Assembly: GCF_002902085.1 (NCBI RefSeq)
Contig: NZ_PPQR01000009.1
Coordinates: forward strand, 1-49,725
Reading direction: 5' to 3'
DNA length: 49,725 bases
From: Staphylococcus simiae
GTDB lineage: Bacteria > Bacillota > Bacilli > Staphylococcales > Staphylococcaceae
This document shows, piece after piece, positions 41,249-49,485 of this stretch. Position 1 is the first letter of the stretch, and every line of letters starts with the position of its first letter. The notes under the pieces were generated by a model, which saw nothing but the letters and a program-made list of their open reading frames with translations, did no database searches and had not been told where the DNA came from. Position numbers and translations under genes: made by a program.

Positions 41249-42736
41249 ATGACAGTGAACATTCAAGATTATATTGCTCAGAATTACGGTTTGTTTATCA
41301 ACGGAGAATTTGTTAAAGGTAGTAGTAATGATACAATCGCAGTGACGAATCCAGCTACTGGAGAAACACTTTCACATATCACAAAGGCGACAAATGAAGA
41401 TGTCGATATAGCAGTTAAAGCGGCACAAGATGCCTTTGAATCATGGAGTTTAACTTCTAAAACTGAACGTGCACAATTATTACGTCAAATTGGTGATCAA
41501 TTAATGGCACACAAAGACCACTTGGCAATGGTTGAATCATTAAATAATGGTAAACCAATTCGTGAAACAACATCAATTGATATCCCATTTGCAGCAAGAC
41601 ATTTCCACTATTTTGCGAGTGTTATTGAAACTGAAGAAGGTACGGTGAATGATATCGATAAAGATACGATGAGTATTGTACGTCATGAACCTATCGGTGT
41701 CGTAGGTGCAGTTGTGGCATGGAATTTCCCTATGTTGCTAGCAGCATGGAAGATTGCGCCTGCTATTGCAGCTGGTAATACGATTGTCATTCAACCTTCA
41801 TCATCAACACCATTAAGTTTATTAGAAGCAGCTAAAATTTTCCAAGATATATTACCTAAAGGGGTTATTAATATCTTAACAGGTAAAGGATCAGAGTCAG
41901 GTAATGCTATTTTCAACCATGAAGGTGTAGATAAACTATCTTTCACAGGCTCAACAGATGTAGGTTATCAAGTTGCTGAAGCGGCTGCTAAACATCTTGT
42001 TCCAGCGACACTTGAGCTTGGTGGTAAGAGTGCGAATATTATTTTAGATGATGCCAATCTAGATTTAGCTGTTGAAGGCATTCAATTAGGTATTTTGTTC
42101 AATCAAGGTGAAGTATGTAGTGCGGGATCACGTCTACTTGTTCACGAAAAAATTTATGATCAATTAATACCTCGATTAGAAGAAGCCTTTGCAAATATAA
42201 AAGTGGGCGATCCATTAGATGAATCAACGCAAATGGGTAGTCAAACTGGACAAGATCAATTAGAAAAAATACAATCTTATGTTGATTATGCGAAGAAATC
42301 TGGTGCTGATATTCTAACTGGCGGACATCGTTTAACAACTAATGGTTTAGACAAAGGTTATTTCTTTGAACCGACGCTCATTGCAGTAGATAGTAACGAA
42401 CATAAATTAGCACAAGAAGAAATTTTTGGTCCAGTATTAACAGTCATTAAAGTGACCGACGATCAACAAGCCATAGATATTGCCAATGATTCAGAGTATG
42501 GTTTAGCAGGTGGTGTCTTCTCACAAGATATTACACGCGCATTAAACATTGCGAAAGCTGTGAGAACAGGACGTATATGGATTAATACGTATAATCAAGT
42601 TCCAGAAGGTGCACCATTTGGCGGTTACAAGAAATCTGGTATTGGTCGCGAGACATATAAAGCAGCATTAAGTAATTATCAACAAGTTAAAAATATCTAT
42701 ATTGATACAAGCAATGCATTAAAAGGTTTGTATTAA
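41249..42736 (+). CDS. aldA: NAD-dependent aldehyde dehydrogenase
   Basis: 495 residues of the aldehyde dehydrogenase family. The NAD-binding part has [15 protein letters not shown] (about 155-169) and [10 protein letters not shown]; the catalytic residues are Glu in ELGGKSANI (about 257) and Cys 290 in [18 protein letters not shown] and the C-terminal [11 protein letters not shown] complete the family set. It oxidises aldehydes (probably acetaldehyde or other short ones) to acids. Located close to adhE it could compete for acetaldehyde. AAAGGAGAG precedes the start. Confidence 0.95.
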   Translation: MTVNIQDYIAQNYGLFINGEFVKGSSNDTIAVTNPATGETLSHITKATNEDVDIAVKAAQDAFESWSLTSKTERAQLLRQIGDQLMAHKDHLAMVESLNNGKPIRETTSIDIPFAARHFHYFASVIETEEGTVNDIDKDTMSIVRHEPIGVVGAVVAWNFPMLLAAWKIAPAIAAGNTIVIQPSSSTPLSLLEAAKIFQDILPKGVINILTGKGSESGNAIFNHEGVDKLSFTGSTDVGYQVAEAAAKHLVPATLELGGKSANIILDDANLDLAVEGIQLGILFNQGEVCSAGSRLLVHEKIYDQLIPRLEEAFANIKVGDPLDESTQMGSQTGQDQLEKIQSYVDYAKKSGADILTGGHRLTTNGLDKGYFFEPTLIAVDSNEHKLAQEEIFGPVLTVIKVTDDQQAIDIANDSEYGLAGGVFSQDITRALNIAKAVRTGRIWINTYNQVPEGAPFGGYKKSGIGRETYKAALSNYQQVKNIYIDTSNALKGLY

Positions 42737-42767
42737 GTCAATTAAGCATATGTTTAAATTAATGACG

Positions 42768-42806
42768 AAAGCCTCACTTCATCAACTGGAGTGAGGCTTT
42801 TATTGG
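42768..42806 (+). terminator. aldA terminator
   Basis: AAAGCCTCACT (42768-42778) pairs perfectly with AGTGAGGCTTT (42790-42800), then TTATT. Confidence 0.9.
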
Positions 42807-42885
42807 TTCTCTATTTTTCAGGACTGATAAATAAAAAGTGAATAATTTAAAAAATAATTATGCATCAGTCCAATTTGAGAGAGCC
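42805..42885. repeat. Staphylococcal hairpin repeat, empty form
   Basis: 81 bp with both outer ends (GGTTCTCTATTTTTCAGGAC; TCAGTCCAATTTGAGAGAG) and no internal module: the minimal form of the element seen at 4623-4811 (one module) and 49486-49725 (two). Confidence 0.75.
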
Positions 42886-42901
42886 CTTTTATTATGATGA
42901 T

Positions 42902-43105
42902 TTATGTGGGATCATTTAAATCATTTTCATCAATTTCTTTAATACTATCGATTGGGACAGTAACATCGTGTGGTTTTAATATATGAAGTTGTTGCTCGTC
43001 GTTATCTCTAGCAACTTCTTCAATGTTATATTTTTTACCAGCCATTGTTTCAATTGCTATTTTACCGTTTTTGTCTAAACTACTTATAACATCTTGTTTA
43101 TCCAT
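42902..43105 (-). CDS. Small conserved protein, 67 aa
   Basis: Acidic, soluble, beta-rich by pattern: MDKQDVISSLDKNGKIAIETMAG and so on (start MDKQDVISSL, then KIAIETMAGKKYNIEE, then HILKPHDVTVPIDSIKEI). The Shine-Dalgarno CTGGAGGGA stands before the ATG. A short SH3-like or 'KH'-type barrel is conceivable but not shown. Isolated gene on the minus strand. Confidence 0.65.
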   Translation of the reverse strand: MDKQDVISSLDKNGKIAIETMAGKKYNIEEVARDNDEQQLHILKPHDVTVPIDSIKEIDENDLNDPT

Positions 43106-43302
43106 ATAATCCCTCCAGTTTATATCCTTGTTATCTTAATACCCTATTCATCATTTTCTATGCTTTGTCATTTTAAAATAAAATTTAACATAATGTATTC
43201 TCAGCATTTATCAGAAAATTATAAATTATCACTTTATATCCTTGTATTATGATAGGAATTATAGTAATATTTTTTCAAACATTCATTTAGGAGGTCTTTT
43301 TA

Positions 43303-43815
43303 ATGACATTATTTTTATTAGAAGCGAATCACCTTAACTTTGCCACAACGAAACAAGAGCTTGAACAAAAGGTCGCATCATTAGCTACTGATTCAATTCC
43401 TACTTTAATTGAAGTTCAGGCTACTGAAAATTTATCACATGGTTATTTCATTGTAGAGGCGAATAGTGAAGACGAAGCGACACAATTTTTAACTGAGGCT
43501 GATATTAGTATTAATTTAGTGAAACAAGTACGTCTAGTAGGTAAAGAATTAGATGAAGTTAAAAATGGCGACGCACATATTGATTATCTTGTGACTTGGA
43601 ACATTCCTGAAGGTATTACAATGGATCAATATTTAGCACGTAAAAAGAAAAATTCTGTTCATTATGAAGAAGTACCTGAAGTTGAATTTAAACGTACTTA
43701 TGTTTGTGAAGACATGTCTAAATGTATTTGTTTATATAATGCACCTGATGAAGAAGCAGTACGTCGTGCACGTAAAGCAGTTGATACACCTATTGATGGT
43801 ATTGAAAAGATTTAA
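43303..43815 (+). CDS. DUF4242-type ferredoxin-like fold protein
   Basis: 170 residues in two similar halves. Each has a FLLEANHL / DYLVTWNIP start and a late AT..L..ADI / AV..ARKAVD segment, the pattern of a repeated DUF4242 (small alpha/beta barrel, nickel-responsive protein-like) domain. The second half carries RTYVCEDMSKCICLYNAPDEE with two Cys. GGAGGTCTT precedes the start. Role not known; the duplication is seen in the sequence. Confidence 0.75.
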   Translation: MTLFLLEANHLNFATTKQELEQKVASLATDSIPTLIEVQATENLSHGYFIVEANSEDEATQFLTEADISINLVKQVRLVGKELDEVKNGDAHIDYLVTWNIPEGITMDQYLARKKKNSVHYEEVPEVEFKRTYVCEDMSKCICLYNAPDEEAVRRARKAVDTPIDGIEKI

Positions 43816-44126
43816 TCAGAACTATCTAATAAGGGGCAACAAGTTGCGATTATAGAGACTGAGACAAAATGTATTTTACACTTAAATTTAAGCATTGGAC
43901 AGTAACTGTCTGCTTTTCAAAATGTTGATAAATCACCATTTTGAAAACCTAGTCAGTCTTGCCGGAGTGGAAGGGACCCGTCATCAAAAATCCATGTGTG
44001 GATTTTACATTAATGTGCAAGACGGGCATCTACGAAATAAATTTTATATAAAATTTATTTCTGTCCCACTCCCTGTTATATTACATTAATTCCGAGTAAA
44101 AAGATAACAATAATAGGAGTGGTGCA
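43816..44126. other. Gene-free stretch holding a staphylococcal repeat
   Basis: Almost entirely the repeat at 43857-44073, then the upstream sequence of the ABC operon (AATAGGAGTGGTG is the ribosome-binding region). No gene. Confidence 0.7.
43857..44073. repeat. Staphylococcal intergenic repeat with GGGACAGAAATAAATTT end
   Basis: From GACTGAGACAAAATG to TTCTGTCCCACTCC. It has an AAATCCA..TGTG..TGGATTTT hairpin, a GACCCGTC/GACGGGC pair enclosing it, and an ATAAATTTTATATAAAATTTAT palindrome segment near 44035-44058. It shares its left part with 40490-40530 in inverse orientation. Confidence 0.7.
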
Positions 44127-44867
44127 ATGATTAATATTCATCAACTTCAACATTGCTTCGGTTCCCATCGAGTTATAGATGATTTTAATCTAACAATTAA
44201 TGAAGGTGAAATCGTCACATTTATTGGTAAAAGTGGTTGTGGTAAGTCCACATTACTGAATATTATTGGTGGTTTTATAACACCGACATCTGGTGATGTA
44301 ATGATAGATAATAAGTTGAAACAAAGTCCGTCACCTGATTGTTTAATGATCTTTCAACAACATAACCTACTACCGTGGAAGAATATTATCGATAATGTAC
44401 GACTCGGCTTAACAAGTAAGGTTAGTGATGACTACATTGATGGGCACTTAGCTTCAGTTGAATTACATGGGAAAGGACATCAATTTCCTGAGCAATTATC
44501 TGGTGGCATGAAGCAGCGTGTTGCGATATGTCGAGCACAAGTTCATCAACCGAAAGTGATTTTGATGGATGAGCCATTAGGAGCACTTGATGCCTTTACA
44601 CGTTATAAGTTACAAGATCAGTTAATACAGTTAAAAAAACAAACTACTGCTACGATGATCTTAGTGACACATGATATTGATGAAGCATTATATTTATCAG
44701 ATCGTATTGTTTTATTAGGAGAAGGTTGTCGCATTATTAATCAATACACCATTAGTGACACACAACCTAGAAATCGTAACGACAGTCATTTATTAAAGAT
44801 AAGAAATGATATTATGGAAGAATTTGCCTTAATTCATCATGCTGTTGAACCAGAATATTACTTATAG
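44127..44867 (+). CDS. ABC transporter ATPase, nitrate/sulfonate/taurine type
   Basis: 246 residues. Walker A GKSGCGKST (about 34-42), Q-loop FQQHNLLPW, ABC signature LSGGMKQR (about 127-134), Walker B VILMDEPLGALD and the H-loop THDIDEA. This is the NrtC/SsuB/TauB-type subfamily. First gene of an operon with a lipoprotein, a permease and an acyl-CoA dehydrogenase-like enzyme; the usual order in S. aureus-type genomes. AATAGGAGTGG precedes the start. Confidence 0.95.
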   Translation: MINIHQLQHCFGSHRVIDDFNLTINEGEIVTFIGKSGCGKSTLLNIIGGFITPTSGDVMIDNKLKQSPSPDCLMIFQQHNLLPWKNIIDNVRLGLTSKVSDDYIDGHLASVELHGKGHQFPEQLSGGMKQRVAICRAQVHQPKVILMDEPLGALDAFTRYKLQDQLIQLKKQTTATMILVTHDIDEALYLSDRIVLLGEGCRIINQYTISDTQPRNRNDSHLLKIRNDIMEEFALIHHAVEPEYYL

Positions 44868-44879
44868 GGAGGCTTCATT

Positions 44880-45848
44880 ATGAGGAGATTAATAATGGCA
44901 TCACTGATATGTCTCCTGGTATTAACAAGTTGTAGTCGAGTACAGCATTCTAAACCTATGGCTAAGTATAATAAAGATCATGCTCAAACAATTAAAATCG
45001 GTTATTTGCCTATTACGCATGCTGCTAATTTAATGATGACGAAACAAATTGAACAACAATCACCAAACAGTAAGTATCATTTAGAATTAGTAAAATTCAA
45101 TAACTGGCCAGATTTAATGGATGCCTTGAATAGCGGTCGTATTGATGGAGCCTCTACACTAATAGAATTGGCAATGAAAGCTAAACAAAAAGGTGCGAAT
45201 ATTAAAGCAGTTGCCTTAGGACATCATGAAGGTAACGTTATTATGGGACAAAAAAATAAAGATGTCAGTGATTTTCATAATAATACATCCTACTCTTTTG
45301 CCATTCCCCATCGTTATTCAACCCACTATTTACTATTAGAAGAAATGCGCAAACAGTTGAAATTAAAAAAACATACCTTTGATTATCATGAAATGTCTCC
45401 AGCAGAAATGCCAGCAGCTTTAAGTGAACAAAGAATATCTGGTTATTCGGTAGCCGAACCATTTGGAGCTATAGGCACTGCTTTAGGAAAGGGACAAGTA
45501 TTGAAACATGGTGATGAAGTGCTGCCTGATGCGTATTGTTGCGTCTTAGTGTTAAGAGGAGAAATATTGCAACAACGTCATTTAGCACAAGCATTCACCA
45601 CAGATTATAAACAAGCAGGCTTTAAAATGAATGATAAGCAGCAAAGTGTTGATATCATGACAAAATATTTTAAACAAAAGCCTAAAATATTAAAACAATC
45701 GGCAGCGTGGACATCATATGGTGATTTATCCATCAGAGCATCTGGCTATAACAAAATTGCAAAGTTAGTCAATGAACATCACTTATTTAATACCCCTGAT
45801 TATGATGACTTTGTAGCACCGTCATTTTATAAGGAGGCACGAAAGTAA
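44880..45848 (+). CDS. ABC transporter substrate-binding lipoprotein
   Basis: 322 residues. Signal peptide ending in the lipobox LTSC (Cys about 19), then a NMT1/SsuA-like domain (KIGYLPITHAANLMMTKQIE, then a FNNWPDLMDALNSGRIDGAS segment). It binds the transported compound outside and delivers it to the permease. Start 12 bases after the ATPase stop, after TAGGGAGGC; its stop shares one base with the permease start. The ligand is not deducible; taurine, sulfonate or pyrimidine precursors are possible. Confidence 0.92.
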   Translation: MRRLIMASLICLLVLTSCSRVQHSKPMAKYNKDHAQTIKIGYLPITHAANLMMTKQIEQQSPNSKYHLELVKFNNWPDLMDALNSGRIDGASTLIELAMKAKQKGANIKAVALGHHEGNVIMGQKNKDVSDFHNNTSYSFAIPHRYSTHYLLLEEMRKQLKLKKHTFDYHEMSPAEMPAALSEQRISGYSVAEPFGAIGTALGKGQVLKHGDEVLPDAYCCVLVLRGEILQQRHLAQAFTTDYKQAGFKMNDKQQSVDIMTKYFKQKPKILKQSAAWTSYGDLSIRASGYNKIAKLVNEHHLFNTPDYDDFVAPSFYKEARK

Positions 45849-46609
45849 TGATCCATAATAAAGTTGTACGTCTATCCTTACCTATTGTCACTATGATTAT
45901 ATTTTTGTTGTTATGGCAAAGTGTTATTTGGATTGGCCACTATGAGGCCATTTTACTTCCAGGCCCAGTATTGGTTGGACAAAGTATTTGGCATTTTATA
46001 ACGAGTGGTATTATTTTTAAACATTTAGCTATTAGTTTGTGGCGGTTTGTCGTTGGCTTTGGTATGGCAATTATTGTCGCAGTACCTGTAGGATTTGTAA
46101 TCGGACGTAGCGCCGTTTTATATCAAGGCATAGAGCCGTTATTACAATTAATACGCCCAATATCCCCAATCGCTTGGTCACCATTTGTTGTTTTATGGTT
46201 TGGTATAGGAAGTTTACCTGCTATGGCGATTATATTTATCGCTGCATTTTTCCCTATTGTCTTTAATACGATTAAAGGTATTAAAGAAGTAGAACCACAA
46301 TATTTAAAAATAGCAGCTAATTTAAATTTGCAAGGGTGGTCATTGTATCGCCATATTTTATTTCCTGGGTCATTTAAACAAATGATGGCTGGTATACATA
46401 TGGCAGTTGGGACAAGTTGGATATTCTTAGTTTCAGGAGAAATGATTGGTGCACAGTCTGGACTTGGCTTTTTAATCGTTGATTCACGCAATATGTTGAA
46501 TTTAGAAGATGTTTTATCAGCAATATTTTTTATTGGCTTGTTTGGCTTTTTAGTTGATCGTCTGATTAGTTATTTAGAACAAACGATACTCGCTAGATTT
46601 GGAGAATAA
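45848..46609 (+). CDS. ABC transporter permease
   Basis: 253 residues with six membrane segments of the SsuC/TauC type. The EAA-like coupling loop IKEVEPQYLKIAANLNLQGW (about 138-157) and GTSWIFLVSGEMIGAQSGLG (about 188-207) are visible. It pairs with the ATPase at 44127 and the lipoprotein at 44880. The start overlaps the lipoprotein's stop by one base; AAGGAGGC lies before it. A second permease is not present, so it probably works as a homodimer. Confidence 0.93.
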   Translation: MIHNKVVRLSLPIVTMIIFLLLWQSVIWIGHYEAILLPGPVLVGQSIWHFITSGIIFKHLAISLWRFVVGFGMAIIVAVPVGFVIGRSAVLYQGIEPLLQLIRPISPIAWSPFVVLWFGIGSLPAMAIIFIAAFFPIVFNTIKGIKEVEPQYLKIAANLNLQGWSLYRHILFPGSFKQMMAGIHMAVGTSWIFLVSGEMIGAQSGLGFLIVDSRNMLNLEDVLSAIFFIGLFGFLVDRLISYLEQTILARFGE

Positions 46610-46622
46610 AGGAGCGGTTATA

Positions 46623-47663
46623 ATGACTTTAAATACATTGATTACAGAACAACTTGCACCTCACGTCATTGATATTGATGAGGGGACATATTATGCTCAA
46701 CCATTTATACAACAATTATTTGCACAAGGTTATTTTAAAGAACAAGATATAGTGGGGAATGCTGAAGTCATAGAACAAGTATCTGAAACATGCTTAACGA
46801 CAGGTTTTTGCTTATGGTGTCAGTTAGCATTTTCAACCTACTTACAATATGCGCCACAAACAACATTATTTAAAACATTGCAGCAACAATTATTGTCTGG
46901 TGAAATTTTAGGTGCGACAGGTTTATCAAATCCTATGAAATCATTTAATGACTTAGAACAATTCAACTTAGAACATCATTATGTCAATGGCCAACTTGTC
47001 GTTAGTGGTGTCATGCCTGCAGTGAGTAATATTCAACAGGACCATTACTTTGGTGCGATATCAAAAGCTAAAGATACAGATGAACTTGTGATGTTTATTG
47101 TACGTGCGAATCAAGAGCATATTACATTAGTCGAAAAGTCTAACTTCTTAGGTGTTAATGGTTCTGCTACCTATCAAATTAACTTAGATCATGTCACTAT
47201 TCCAAAGGATCAAATTGTAACGAAAGATGCTAAAACATTTGCTAGTGCTATTCGTCCACAATTTGTGGCATTACAAATACCGATAGCATTAGGGTCAATT
47301 CGTAGCTCTCTTGATTTGATACATCAATTTGCCCATACTCAAAATGGTATTAATCAATACTTAGAATATGATATTGATTTTTATGAGGAAAAACATCGAC
47401 GCCTCAAGGATTCATTTTATGATGTCATTAAGGCTGGACAGTTAGATGAACAGTTCAGTGAGTTAATTCATTTAAAGAAAGAAGCGGGTTACTTGTTGTT
47501 AGATGTTAATCAAGCTTCTATGGTTAATGGGGGAGCAAGAGCTTATTCACCACGTGCCCCTCAAGCACGCAAATTAAAAGAAGGCTTTTTCTTTGCAGCA
47601 TTGACACCGACATTAAGACATTTAGGAAAATTACAAGAAGAAATTGCAGCAAGTACGACATAA
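46623..47663 (+). CDS. Acyl-CoA dehydrogenase-like flavoprotein
   Basis: 346 residues. N-terminal helical part, a middle beta part (VSGVMPAVSNIQQDHYFGA; FLGVNGSATYQINLDHVTIP) and C-terminal helices ending TLRHLGKLQEEI, the acyl-CoA dehydrogenase fold. The Glu of beta-oxidation enzymes is not evident. SfnC/DszC-type FMN monooxygenases share the fold and sit beside sulfur-compound transporters, so oxidation of an organosulfur compound taken up by the ABC system is plausible. Start by AAAGGAGCGG. Last gene of the operon. Confidence 0.8.
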   Translation: MTLNTLITEQLAPHVIDIDEGTYYAQPFIQQLFAQGYFKEQDIVGNAEVIEQVSETCLTTGFCLWCQLAFSTYLQYAPQTTLFKTLQQQLLSGEILGATGLSNPMKSFNDLEQFNLEHHYVNGQLVVSGVMPAVSNIQQDHYFGAISKAKDTDELVMFIVRANQEHITLVEKSNFLGVNGSATYQINLDHVTIPKDQIVTKDAKTFASAIRPQFVALQIPIALGSIRSSLDLIHQFAHTQNGINQYLEYDIDFYEEKHRRLKDSFYDVIKAGQLDEQFSELIHLKKEAGYLLLDVNQASMVNGGARAYSPRAPQARKLKEGFFFAALTPTLRHLGKLQEEIAASTT

Positions 47664-47672
47664 TCATTGCTC

Positions 47673-47712
47673 AAAGGGTTCTAGGACATATGTTGTTTTA
47701 GAACCTTTTATC
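47673..47712 (+). terminator. Terminator of the ABC operon
   Basis: AAAGGGTTCTAGGACA and TGTTTTAGAACCTTTT pair with a bulge, followed by ATC. Confidence 0.75.
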
Positions 47713-47845
47713 TTGAGTTTTAAATCAAAAATTTAAAAATATAGATACGTAATTTATTTTTTTGAAATTAAAAGTGTTTTGTTTGAAAATAAATAAACTA
47801 AGAGTATAATTAAAAATGTGAATAATTAATGAACTTCTTAAGACT

Positions 47846-48214
47846 TTGAAGAAGGTGAATACTATAGAAAAGCATTCTAAAGAACAACAATTCTCGAATC
47901 TTGTACGTACTTACCGCAAACAATTTATTGGTAAAGGACCTAATAGTATTAAAGTGTCTTTCAAAGATAATTGGGCAATTGCTCATATGACAGGCGTCTT
48001 AAGTAAGGTAGAAGCATTCTATTTAAACGACGAGAGAAATGAGTCGATGTTACATTATACTCGCACTGAAAAGATAAAACAGATGTATAAAGACATAGAT
48101 GTTCATGAAATGGAACAACTTGTAGGTGCCAAATTTGTAAAACTATTTACAGATATTGATTTAGCTGATGATGAGGTTATTTCAGTATTTGTTTTCGATA
48201 AATCAATAGAATAA
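47846..48214 (+). CDS. DUF2294 family protein, unusual start
   Basis: About 122 residues or fewer. Features: QFIGKGPNSIKVSFKD (about 31-46), GVLSKVEAFYL, a mid part with TEKIKQMY and the C-terminal VISVFVFDKS, all DUF2294. Function unknown. Start: TTG at 47846 and GTG at 47855 are in frame but have no properly spaced ribosome-binding site; GAAGAAGG (47848-47854) stands nine bases before ATA at 47864, where related proteins would be expected to begin with ATG (MEKH). I list the longest frame; the true start may be the ATA. Confidence 0.75.
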   Translation: MKKVNTIEKHSKEQQFSNLVRTYRKQFIGKGPNSIKVSFKDNWAIAHMTGVLSKVEAFYLNDERNESMLHYTRTEKIKQMYKDIDVHEMEQLVGAKFVKLFTDIDLADDEVISVFVFDKSIE

Positions 48215-48233
48215 TTAAATCAGTATATAAGTG

Positions 48234-48330
48234 ATGCTGGTGTAAAGTACTCGGTGCTGTTTGCTATCTTCGCTTTGAATTTGTTCATAATTCAAGGGGG
48301 TGGTATGTCAAACTGTGCCGAGTTTTTTGT
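48234..48330 (+). ncRNA. Possible small RNA or long hairpin before fdh
   Basis: CTCGGTGCTGTTTG (near 48250) pairs with CAAACTGTGCCGAG (near 48309) with wobbles and one mismatch; the loop of about 45 bases contains AAGGGGGTGGT, an unusual G-rich unpaired motif. TTTTTTG follows the stem, a clear terminator. A TATATA-like -10 precedes it (48223). It lies between the DUF2294 gene and fdh and looks like an independent transcript; I cannot assign a named sRNA. Confidence 0.5.
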
Positions 48331-48405
48331 ATGTGTTTTAACCTTGCAGTCGCGCGTATCCAATACTAAAGGTAGTACTAAATTAAATTACTAGGAGAGA
48401 TATAT

Positions 48406-49431
48406 ATGAAAATCGTAGCGTTATTCCCAGAAGCAGTAGAAGGACAAGACAATCAATTACTAAATACTAAAAAAGCATTAGGTTTAAAACCATTTTTAGA
48501 ACAATTAGGACATGAATTAATTATATTAGCTGACAATGAGTCAGATTTAGATAAACATTTAGCAGATATGGACATTGTCATTAGTGCGCCATTTTATCCT
48601 GCTTATATGACAAGAGAACGAATTGAAAAAGCGCCAAACCTTAAATTAGCGATTACAGCTGGTGTAGGTTCTGACCATGTTGATTTACAAGCAGCAAGTG
48701 AACATAATGTTGGTGTCGTAGAAGTAACAGGTAGTAATACAGTTAGTGTAGCTGAACATGCAGTTATGGACTTACTCATTTTACTAAGAAATTATGAAGA
48801 AGGTCATCGTCAATCTGTTGAAGGTGAATGGAATTTATCAAAAGTTGGTAACAATGCACATGAATTACAACATAAAACAATTGGTATTTTCGGCTTTGGT
48901 CGTATCGGACAATTAGTTGCTGAAAGATTAAAACCATTTAATGTGACATTACAACATTATGATCCAATCAATCAAAAAGATCATGAACTATCAAAATTTG
49001 TATCATTCGATGAATTGATTGCAACAAGTGATGCTATTACCATTCATGCACCACTAACACCAGAAACGGATAATTTATTCGATAAAGACGTATTAAGTCG
49101 TATGAAAGATCATAGTTATCTCGTTAACACTGCACGTGGTAAAATTGTCAATTGCGATGCATTAGTAGAAGCTTTAGAATCAAATCACTTACAAGGTTAT
49201 GCAGGCGACGTGTGGTATCCACAACCAGCACCAGCTGATCATCCTTGGAGAACAATGCCAAGAAATGGTATGACAGTACATTATTCAGGTATGACATTAG
49301 AAGCACAAAAACGTATCGAAGATGGTGTCAAAGATATTCTAACGCGTTTCTTTAATCATGAAGCATTCCAAGAAAAAGATATTATCGTTGGTAGCGGTAG
49401 AATTACAAGTAAAAGTTATACAGCTAAATAA
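48406..49431 (+). CDS. fdh: NAD-dependent formate dehydrogenase
   Basis: 341 residues of the D-2-hydroxyacid dehydrogenase superfamily. The NAD-binding FGFGRIGQLVAERL (from about 162) is followed by NTARGKIVN (catalytic Arg) and the catalytic His in TVHYSGMT (His about 292), as in FDHs. Segments LKLAITAGVGSDHVDLQAA and VVEVTGSNTVSVAEHAVMDL are typical for the enzyme. It oxidises formate to CO2 and makes NADH. ACTAGGAGAG precedes the start. A perfect hairpin terminator follows. Confidence 0.96.
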   Translation: MKIVALFPEAVEGQDNQLLNTKKALGLKPFLEQLGHELIILADNESDLDKHLADMDIVISAPFYPAYMTRERIEKAPNLKLAITAGVGSDHVDLQAASEHNVGVVEVTGSNTVSVAEHAVMDLLILLRNYEEGHRQSVEGEWNLSKVGNNAHELQHKTIGIFGFGRIGQLVAERLKPFNVTLQHYDPINQKDHELSKFVSFDELIATSDAITIHAPLTPETDNLFDKDVLSRMKDHSYLVNTARGKIVNCDALVEALESNHLQGYAGDVWYPQPAPADHPWRTMPRNGMTVHYSGMTLEAQKRIEDGVKDILTRFFNHEAFQEKDIIVGSGRITSKSYTAK

Positions 49432-49452
49432 AACATATAGAAGTATTTAATT

Positions 49453-49480
49453 AAAACTGAGACGGCCGTCTCAGTTTTTT
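49453..49480 (+). terminator. fdh terminator
   Basis: A perfect 26-bp palindrome (AAAACTGAGACGG and its complement CCGTCTCAGTTTT) followed by TT. Confidence 0.9.
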
Positions 49481-49485
49481 ATTAT

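Noticed and set aside
43895..44089. 64-residue frame between DUF4242 and the ABC operon
   Set aside because: It lies entirely in a staphylococcal non-coding repeat; no ribosome-binding site.
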